A DNA stretch of 64,000 nucleotides from DASQDN01 sp963825845 (GTDB lineage: Bacteria > Acidobacteriota > Terriglobia > Bryobacterales > Bryobacteraceae): NCBI GenBank assembly GCA_963825845.1, contig CAWGVL010000055.1:1-64000 (forward strand), read 5' to 3'. Below are positions 57,094 to 64,000 of the stretch, piece after piece (the first letter of the stretch is position 1; each line of letters starts with the position of its first letter). A program made the translations under genes and the position numbers. The notes beneath the pieces are model-generated. The model did not search any database. It had not been told where the DNA came from and worked only from the letters and a program-made list of their open reading frames with translations.

Positions 57094-57869
57094 AGATCTC
57101 GCGAGCCCGAGTTATCCGTTGGGAACAGGGAAACACCTCCGAGCTAACAGATGAACTCGCGACGGAGGAACCGCTGGAGATGCGTGTCGGTAAGCAGACG
57201 GTCGGCATTACGATGCGCACTCCCGGCCATGACATCGAGTTGACTGCAGGCTTCCTGTTAACCGAGGGCCTTTTGCGCCCGGACACTCTGCCTCTGCTCA
57301 AACAGGATCACCCCAACCGCGTGACTGTATCCGTTGAAGTCGTCGAAGACTCTGCGCTGCAGCGGCTCCAACGCTATGGAACAATCTCTTCCAGTTGCGG
57401 CCTCTGCGGCAAGGCGAGCATTGAAAGCGTTCATCAACACTTCGCGCCCGTCGATAGCGATTTCACGGTTCCTGCTTCAGCTGTTTATGAGTGGCCGCGA
57501 AAGCTCCAGGAAGCACAGCCGGGATTTGCGCGCACAGGCGGCCTGCACGCCGCGGCCATCTTCGATACGTCAGGCGAGCCGCTCGTTATCCGGGAAGACA
57601 TCGGACGTCATAATGCTGTGGACAAGGCGATCGGGTACAGCTTTCTGCGGAAACGGCTTCCGTTATCGAAACACGTGCTCCTCGTTAGCGGCCGAGCATC
57701 GTTTGAGATCGTCCAGAAGGCATTGGGAGCCGGCATCCCGATCATAGCGGCTGTGTCGGCGCCTTCGAGTCTTGCTGTTCAGTTTGCGGAAGCGAGCGGC
57801 CAAACGCTAGTGGGATTTCTACGGGAAAGCAAGTTCAACGTCTACACTCATCCCGAACGCTTAGGGTGA
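57090..57869 (+). CDS. fdhD: Formate dehydrogenase accessory sulfurtransferase FdhD
   Basis: 259 residues. FdhD passes sulphur from a cysteine desulfurase to the molybdenum cofactor of formate dehydrogenase. The key SSCGLCG loop (two Cys, residues about 107-113) is present, along with RTPGHDIELTAGFLLTEG, FARTGGLHAAAIFD, REDIGRHNAVDKAIG and SGRASFEIVQKALGAGIP. Intact; translationally coupled to the oxidoreductase upstream, which is its expected client. Confidence 0.95.
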   Translation: MKISRARVIRWEQGNTSELTDELATEEPLEMRVGKQTVGITMRTPGHDIELTAGFLLTEGLLRPDTLPLLKQDHPNRVTVSVEVVEDSALQRLQRYGTISSSCGLCGKASIESVHQHFAPVDSDFTVPASAVYEWPRKLQEAQPGFARTGGLHAAAIFDTSGEPLVIREDIGRHNAVDKAIGYSFLRKRLPLSKHVLLVSGRASFEIVQKALGAGIPIIAAVSAPSSLAVQFAEASGQTLVGFLRESKFNVYTHPERLG

Positions 57870-57886
57870 GTATCGATGTACCAATG

Positions 57887-58451
57887 CTATTCAGAACCAG
57901 CCTTCGACCAAGGTGGTACGACACCCAGCACCCTGGCATATGCGATCAACTGGCCCATGTGTTCATGGTTGTGTACGAGCATTCTGAGAAAAACGGCGTC
58001 GGACATCGTGTTCTTGCCAAGGAATCGTACCGTCTTCGTCCGATTGGTATTTGGATACGCTCCTCTAACAGCCTCGAGCGAACTCTTCAACCAGCGGATC
58101 ACCTCCGCCTTCGACCTCACTTTCTTCTCGAAGTCTGCCGGAATCTCGGGAGTGTCATCGGGAATTTTGCCTCCGGCCTGATCGAGCAGCCAGTAGTTCC
58201 CAAACGCGATGTGCATGAAGACTTCGCTGGTCGACCGTACGCCAGGGCGTGGCCGCCACTTAAAGTTCTCTTCGGGAATTGCTTCCGCGAGGGAAAACAA
58301 GCTGGCGCGCTGCGAGGTCGAACTCCGAACTCCAGCCTTGGCCCAACTCTGGAGCCTGACCCGAAGCCGTTGGGGAAGACAGCGCCGCAACAACCAGTGC
58401 GGCTACCCGGAACACCACGAAACACGACATCAATCTGGATTTTGCGTGCAT
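57887..58451 (-). CDS. Exported DinB-like four-helix protein (one frameshift)
   Basis: About 187 residues when joined. A signal peptide (LMSCFVVFRVAALVVAALSS) ends at SGQ and is followed by WSSEFDLAARQL. A one-base shift near 58290 continues with SLAEAIPEENFKWRPRPGVR. The helical body has SEVFMHIAFGNYWLLD, EVIRWLKSSLEAVRGAY and HNHEHMGQLIAYARVLGVVPP. His residues at the expected DinB metal positions (FMHIA, and HNHEHMGQ) are present. DinB proteins often act as thiol-dependent enzymes; the function here is not known. Confidence 0.8.
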
Positions 58452-58464
58452 AAGCTCAATCAGC

Positions 58465-60246
58465 TTATGTCAGCAAGCAAATGTCCAAGAACAAGTCGCA
58501 CGCAAGACTGGAGTTGTGCCGCTGGGCCCGTGAAAGCCGGTAGACAGTGTGAAGCGACGGCACTCGAACATGCGATCCCGCCCGCATCGCGGGCTTCCCG
58601 GATGCCTGAACGCCGGCGCCGGACTTCAGCCCGGCAGCCTCATCAATCACATATGCGCGGCCCGTCTGAACGCCAGTGAATTTCTGTCGGGTTCCTCCAG
58701 GCCAAATCACCTCCACCGAATTCACCACCGCATCCTTGCCCAATCCAAACGTCAACGCCAATTCACTCGCCGAGCAATAGCTCGATCCACTATGCACCGT
58801 CTGCCACTGCTTGCCCGAGGCGCTCTCGATACGCACCACGGCGCCAAGTCCGCTTCGATTTGACTTAAGGCCCTGCAATCGGAATCGCACCCAATGGTTC
58901 GCGTTCCCGCCATCATTGCGGAATAACCTGGCAGGACCATGATTGGCCGTCAGCAGCAGGTCCAAGTCCCCGTCCCCATCGAAGTCGGCATAGGCCGCTC
59001 CCCGCGAGACCATAGGCGTGATCAGATCGGGCCCAACAACGGCGGACGCATTCTCAAAACGTCCTTTACCGGTATTGCGGAACAGCAGGGCCGGCTGCTT
59101 ATAGGCGATCTTCGGCTGTACGCGCCCGATCTCCTCATCGATATGACCATTCGCTGCAAACAGATCGACAAAGCCGTCAAGATCGTAGTCGAAGAAGAAA
59201 ACCCCGAACGCCAGCGAAAGCAGACTGGCTCGCCCAACCGTTGACCTTGGCGCCTCATCGACGAACAGACCGGTTCCTTCATTGTGGTACAAGCCGAGCA
59301 TCTGATTTGAGAAATTTCCAACCAGAAGGTGCGCTCGGCCGGACCGGTCATAATCTCCGAAATCAACACCCATCGCGCCCCGCGCAATACCGTCCTCTCC
59401 GAACGCCACGCCCGCCGAGACACCCTCTTCCACAAACGTCCCGTCTCCCCGGTTGCGATACAGCTTGTTCGGCTGAGTGTCGTTCGCCACGAACAGGTCG
59501 GGCCAGCCATCGGAGTTGTAATCGATCACGGCGATGCCAAGGGATTTACTGTTCGGGTCTGCAACACCGGCCTTCGCGCTGACATCTTCGAAGCGGCCGC
59601 CGCCCAAGTTGCGGTATAGCTTCGAGGATGTGCCCTTATACGACTCAGGCGTACAGTAGGACTTCGTCGCGCCGTCGAGCGAACACCACAGGTCACCTTT
59701 CGCCGTCCACTGCACATAGTTAGCGACGAAAAGATCCGCCTTCCCATCCTTGTCGTAGTCGAGGAAAGCTGCGCTGGTTCCAAAGTTCGCGTTCTGTATT
59801 CCGGAAGTCTTCGTAACGTCACGGAACTTGCCGGAGCCTTCGTTGTGGAAAAGCCGGTCGCCTTCTAACGCCGTGATGTATACGTCCTCACGTCCGTCGT
59901 TGTCGTAATCTGCGATGGCGACACCCATCGCGTACATCTCCACATCAAGACCACTCCCCGCGGTTACGTTTGTGAACGTGCCATTACGGTTGTTTTTGTA
60001 CAACGCGGACGTCGATTTTTTCCCACGCGGAACGAAGTCCTTGCTATTGAGCAGCAGAATGTCGGGCCAGCCATCCGCATCGATATCAATGAACGCGGCG
60101 CCCGAGCCCATCGTCTCCGGAAGATACTTCTTTCCTGCCCGGCCGCTGTTGTGATTGAACTTGATTCCTGCGGCCGCGGTAACGTCGGTAAACTTAACCG
60201 CGCCATGCGCGAGCGCCGCTGTGAGGAGCGCAACCAGTACTCTCAT
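58465..60246 (-). CDS. CRTAC1-family protein (FG-GAP/VCBS repeats plus ASPIC/UnbV)
   Basis: 593 residues, exported (signal RVLVALLTAALAHGA). Repeated calcium-binding-type loops include DYDNDGREDVYITAL, DYDKDGKADLFVANY, DYNSDGWPDLFVAND, DYDLDGFVDLFAANGH and DFDGDGDLDLLLTANH, forming a beta-propeller. The ASPIC/UnbV domain follows (SGLGAVVRIESASGKQWQTV, VNSVEVIWPGGTRQKFTGV). The last 40 residues after YVIDEAAGL look unlike the family and may result from a missed stop. It overlaps the multihaem/TPR gene by 4 bases, a neighbourhood typical of Acidobacteria. Surface or adhesion role is inferred. Confidence 0.9.
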   Translation of the reverse strand: MRVLVALLTAALAHGAVKFTDVTAAAGIKFNHNSGRAGKKYLPETMGSGAAFIDIDADGWPDILLLNSKDFVPRGKKSTSALYKNNRNGTFTNVTAGSGLDVEMYAMGVAIADYDNDGREDVYITALEGDRLFHNEGSGKFRDVTKTSGIQNANFGTSAAFLDYDKDGKADLFVANYVQWTAKGDLWCSLDGATKSYCTPESYKGTSSKLYRNLGGGRFEDVSAKAGVADPNSKSLGIAVIDYNSDGWPDLFVANDTQPNKLYRNRGDGTFVEEGVSAGVAFGEDGIARGAMGVDFGDYDRSGRAHLLVGNFSNQMLGLYHNEGTGLFVDEAPRSTVGRASLLSLAFGVFFFDYDLDGFVDLFAANGHIDEEIGRVQPKIAYKQPALLFRNTGKGRFENASAVVGPDLITPMVSRGAAYADFDGDGDLDLLLTANHGPARLFRNDGGNANHWVRFRLQGLKSNRSGLGAVVRIESASGKQWQTVHSGSSYCSASELALTFGLGKDAVVNSVEVIWPGGTRQKFTGVQTGRAYVIDEAAGLKSGAGVQASGKPAMRAGSHVRVPSLHTVYRLSRAQRHNSSLACDLFLDICLLT

Positions 60247-62993
60247 CGGACGGTAACGCTTTCGTGATCGTGGATCATCTGCCGTTCATTATTATCTTCG
60301 GCGCTCAGCATGCGCGGCTTCGCGGTAATCGACTGTGATGCCTCATCGGCCTTGAATCGTCGGAACAGCTTCTCTTCACGCTCTGCCTTAGCCGTCTCGC
60401 CCAGCCCGCGATGACAAAGCATAAGAGTGTAGTGAGCTTGCACATCTTCCGGGTCGACCTCGAGGGCAGCCTGCAGCGCATCGACGGCCTGCTTGTATTC
60501 GCGCTTCAGGAACAGAATCCGCCCGATCTGGTTCAACATCACCCTGTCGCGCGGATACTTCGCCCTGACTGTGGCAAGAGACTTCAGCGCGCCGTCATAA
60601 TCCCCATCCGCCTTCTGGACCATAGCTTTGAAGAAGTGAATTCGGCCCAGGCTCGAATCGATCTTTAGCGCACGTTCCAGAAACGGCTTGGCTCGATCGG
60701 TTTCGCCTTCCTGAATCAAGGCCCGTGCGACGTTCAGCCAGCCATCGGCGTATTCCGGCTCGGCCTCGGTGACGCGTGTGAAAGCGTACTCTGCCGTTTT
60801 GAGATCGCCCTGCAGCAGCATTCCGATTCCCCAGTCGTTCCACCGTTCGCGGTCTTTCTTCTCGATGACCGGCCGCCAATCCGTCTGAGTACTCGAATCG
60901 CCGACATCGAGCTTCGAGGTCGCTTCAGCCAGCGTGATGATCGGAAGATCCGGAATGTGGTCCTTGATCGCGCCCGAAACATTCTTTGGGATATTCGACG
61001 GCGCAAACGAAAACGTACGATTGTCGTGAGCGATGCTCACCAGCGACGGCCGGCCCGGGCTCCGGCTCGCCGGCATAGGAGAACTGCGTGTAGAAGTGGG
61101 AGAACTTGCGATAGTTCAGCTTCGCGTGCAGCTTGATCGGTCCTTTCGCATCTTTTGGAATCTGCACGCGATAGTGTGCAACGTCGGCGGCGCCGGGCGG
61201 AATCAATCGCACATACAGCACGCTACGCGTCTGAAACGCATTGCGCTTGTTGATCGGGTTTCCTTCACCATCAAGCTGATACGAACGATAAAAATGAGCG
61301 CCCCGCTCTACAGGGCCCTTCCCCTCGTCGCCGACGCGGCCGCTCCAGAAAACCGGCTTGCCCGTCGCATCCGTTCCGATGAGTTCCAGCCAGATGTCAA
61401 AGGAGTCCACGGTTCCCGCGGGAAAGAAGTGACCAATGCGTCGTGTCCTGACGACAACATCGACACGTACCGTCTCACCGGGCCGGAACTTCGCGTCTCC
61501 ACGGTCGAGGGGAGCCACAAGTTTTCCGACGTCGCGCAGAAACACATTGCCTGATTGCTCGGATTCCTCGCCTACGGCAAAGGTCGAAGCCAGTTGCGGC
61601 CCATCGGACCGCCGGCGCATATCAGGTTGGCCTGGAGTCGAGTCGACGGCCGAAGCCGAAAAGATGTCAACGGAGATGAAGCCGTTGGTCAGGAAACTCT
61701 TCGTTTCTTCGAGTTGCTTCTCGTCCTTGTTCACGTATGCCACGGCGGTATTCGCTGCCGCGAAACGATGGGAGTGGATCATCCCATCTCGGTTGCCAGG
61801 GTCCTTCGATTTCACCAGGGGCATATGGCACTGTGCGCACGTCGAAGTCTTCGGCGGATAGTAGAACGACCGCGCGCCTTGGCCGGAGACGCCGCTCGCC
61901 TGCCAGTTGTCGTAATCGTTAAATCCACGCATCCATCGATAGTTGTTCACGGGAACGTCCAGATGAACCTTATGGCACGTTGAGCAGTACTCCGCGGAAT
62001 CCAGGCGCATGAAGGGCTTGATGAACGTCTTTCGATGCGGTTCCGGGTCTAGATACGTGAGGAACGAATCCATTGCACGGATATATTTGTTCCGGCTGGA
62101 CATCAGGTCATGAAGCGGCGGGTATTCAATCGTGAACCCGCCATTCCCCATCGTGCTGTCAACGCGAGTAATCGAATGGCATGACACGCAGCCTAACCCG
62201 TTCTGTGCTTCGGGCGTATCGATCTGATCCTTGATCGGCTTCTCAAACCGGCCGTTAAAGAACACCGCGTGGTCGTGACAACCGGCGCACCACTTGCTGC
62301 CCTTGGTACCGTCTATGCTCTGCATGTACTCGACTGATTTCCGATAGAACTGGTTGTTGAACGATGCGAAGTGATGCATCGAACTTTTCCACTGCTCGTA
62401 GATGTCCTTGTGACAGGACCCGCAAAGCTCGGAATCCATGAAAAAGTTGGATGGAATCGTACCGCCGACGTTTGTTGCCGACGAGGAAGGCCAGAACGGT
62501 GAATCTTCGGTCCACCCCCTTCCTCCTCCATTGAAACCGGGATGACCTTCGGGTTGCGGATGCGGTCATGAGGATTCGGAAACGCTCGTCGATAGACTTC
62601 GGCCGCGGCGGGGACCAGGATCAGGAGGGCTGCCATCGCGGCCACCAGATTGCGATAGCCGGGCAGCGCGCCCCAGAACCACCGTAAACCCATGGCGGTA
62701 AATAAGATCCCGAGCCCGATGTGGGTCCAGAGAACCCATCTTTGGTCGAATGTATTTCCGGTCTTCGCCAGATACAAACCGACCAGGGTCAACGCGACAA
62801 GAACTATGGACACCGATCGTGGAAAAACCGTTAGCGCGAGAACCGTAAATACAACGCCGCCAACAAGATGGGCCAGCACATTGCCCATGTAAAACACTGT
62901 CGGCTCGGCAAAGGCGGCGATATACGCGGTATTCAACAGCAGCGCTGCGAAACACCACGCGACAAGACGGTTCCTGTCAGGCAGAAGACCCAT
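60243..62993 (-). CDS. Membrane-anchored multihaem cytochrome c with TPR domain (two frameshifts)
   Basis: About 915 residues when joined. An N-terminal membrane part has five or so helices (VAWCFAALLLNTAYIAAF, GVVFTVLALTVFPRSVSIV). A cytochrome domain with five CxxCH motifs follows: CGSCH, CAGCH, CVSCH, CSTCH and CAQCH. A beta-rich region (ETVRVDVVVRTRRIGHFFPAG) and C-terminal TPRs (AEPEYADGWLNVARALIQEG, LNQIGRILFLKREYKQAVDA) complete it. One-base shifts lie near 62445-62500 and near 61050-61065. ATG 62993, with AAGGT upstream, is the best start. Probably a periplasmic electron carrier; partner unknown. It ends overlapping the CRTAC1 start and is divergent from aroC. Confidence 0.85.
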
Positions 62994-63106
62994 TGACCTT
63001 ATATAGGTATACAGAAGCGCCAAAAGCCCGCAATAACATGAATCTACTAGCCTCAGAGTGCCTCTAACCGCTTCGGGCTTGGAAAAGTGAGCCCTAAGTT
63101 GATAAA

Positions 63107-64000
63107 GTGACATACTTGGGCACGTTACGCTTCGAAACTGCGGGCGAGTCCCACGGCGAGTGTCTTGTGGCAACGCTGACGGGCCTTCCAGCGGGAATTC
63201 CAATCTCAATCGATACGGTCAATCACGAACTTTGGCGTCGTCAGCAGGGCTTTGGCCGCGGCGGCCGAATGAAGATCGAGACGGACCGCGCCGAAGTCGT
63301 CTCAGGAGTCCGGCATTCCCAGACCATCGGATCCCCGATTGCGGTCATCATCCGGAATACGGACTGGAAGAACTGGACGGATAATTTGCCGGTTGAGGGC
63401 GGCGATCCTGCGCTTCGCAAGCCGGTCACTCGTCCGCGTCCGGGCCATGCCGACCTCGCTGGAGCGATCAAATATGACTTTCCGGATGCCCGCTACATCC
63501 TTGAGCGGGCGAGCGCGCGCGAGACGACGGCGCGTGTCGCGATTGGGGCATTGGCGAAACAGTTTCTCGGACAGTTCGGCATCGAAGTATTGAGTCACGT
63601 GATCGCTGTCGGCAGCGAAAGGCTTGAGCGCCTGGCCACATGGGACGAATTGGTTGAGCTTTCCAAGAAGAGCGAAGTACTGCTGGGCTGCATCGACGCG
63701 GAAGCTGAGGAGCGGATGAAGGCCGTAGTCGATCATGCGTACCGCACCGGCGATACGGTCGGTGGCGTCTTCGAAGTAGTGGCGCACGGCGTGCCTCCGG
63801 GCCTCGGCTCGCACATCACATGGGATTCCCGCCTGGACGGCCGCCTGGCGCAGGCGATCGTCTCGATGCAGGCCGTGAAGGGCGTTGAAGTGGGATTTGC
63901 CGGTGAAGGCGCCGCAGCGTTCGGCTCGAAAGTCCAGGACACGATCCACTACAACAAGGAAGATCAGGCCTTCTTCCGCGGCGCCAATCGCGCCGGCGGC
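63107..64000 (+). CDS. aroC: Chorismate synthase (partial, runs off the right edge)
   Basis: The first 298 codons of chorismate synthase, the last step of the shikimate pathway (EPSP to chorismate, needing reduced FMN). LRFETAGESHGECLVATLTG is the family start; RRQQGFGRGGRMKIETDR, SGVRHSQTIGSPIAVIIRN, RPRPGHADLAGAIKYDF, ILERASARETTARVAIGALA, and GVEVGFAGEGAAAFGS are all conserved blocks. GTG 63107 places the N terminus within a few residues of the usual MLRF start; TTG 63116 is an alternative. The 113-base gap to the divergent multihaem gene contains AT-rich sequence suitable for two promoters. No frameshift in the visible part. Confidence 0.95.
   Translation, partial: MTYLGTLRFETAGESHGECLVATLTGLPAGIPISIDTVNHELWRRQQGFGRGGRMKIETDRAEVVSGVRHSQTIGSPIAVIIRNTDWKNWTDNLPVEGGDPALRKPVTRPRPGHADLAGAIKYDFPDARYILERASARETTARVAIGALAKQFLGQFGIEVLSHVIAVGSERLERLATWDELVELSKKSEVLLGCIDAEAEERMKAVVDHAYRTGDTVGGVFEVVAHGVPPGLGSHITWDSRLDGRLAQAIVSMQAVKGVEVGFAGEGAAAFGSKVQDTIHYNKEDQAFFRGANRAGG

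Overview
The window looks like chromosomal DNA from an acidobacterium of the Solibacter/Bryobacter type. This is inferred from content, not from a search. The markers are a TIGR03437-like C-terminal domain (a family first defined in Solibacter usitatus), a DUF1592/DUF1552 gene pair, a CRTAC1 (FG-GAP plus ASPIC/UnbV) protein next to a membrane-anchored multihaem cytochrome with TPRs, several Tat-exported amidohydrolases, and an Alternative Complex III operon joined to an A2-type caa3 oxidase.

Layout. 1-5.2 kb (+): 3' part of a P-type cation ATPase, then acetate kinase and phosphoketolase. Together the last two make acetyl-phosphate from sugar phosphates and turn it into acetate and ATP. 5.3-17.8 kb (-): one tightly overlapping operon, actABCDEF, a small membrane protein, SCO and ctaCDEF, encoding a complete quinol to cytochrome c to O2 chain. 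17.8-21.5 kb: a gene-poor stretch. It holds a copy of the 3' end of tRNA-Pro, a decayed ORF, a methyltransferase, a stand-alone M41-like peptidase and the C-terminal remnant of a tyrosine recombinase, and it ends at the intact tRNA-Pro. I read this as the footprint of an integrative element. 21.7-31.6 kb: an amidohydrolase, a coupled FecR / beta-CASP hydrolase / proline dehydrogenase group, and an operon of glycosyltransferase, two methyltransferases, M28 peptidase, cupin and esterase. 31.7-39.6 kb: RodZ-like protein, response regulator, two convergent histidine kinases, YceH, bacilliredoxin, MtgA and an AAA ATPase; nearly every gene from 32.6 kb on carries frameshifts.

39.7-44.4 kb (+): DUF1592, DUF1552 and nucleoside-hydrolase genes in an overlapping operon. 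44.4-49.3 kb: amidohydrolase, ROK sugar kinase, methyltransferase, an Rrf2 regulator overlapping a monohaem cytochrome-like protein, and a TonB-like stub. 49.4-54 kb: tRNA-Arg(TCT), polytopic membrane proteins with the TIGR03437-like domain, and a degenerate copy of the tRNA-Arg 3' half, which suggests a second tRNA-bounded islet. 54-64 kb: lysine-rich DUF6496 protein, a small secreted protein, a YdeP-type molybdopterin oxidoreductase with FdhD, a DinB-like protein, CRTAC1, the multihaem/TPR protein, and the start of chorismate synthase running off the right edge.

A striking property is the number of single-base frameshifts in otherwise well-conserved genes (at least 20). They are absent from the 1.5-17.8 kb block and dense at 32.8-39.2 kb. 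Most look like sequence errors rather than true decay, so coordinates of frameshifted genes describe the reconstructed gene span. All family assignments come from reading motifs by eye; no database search was run.
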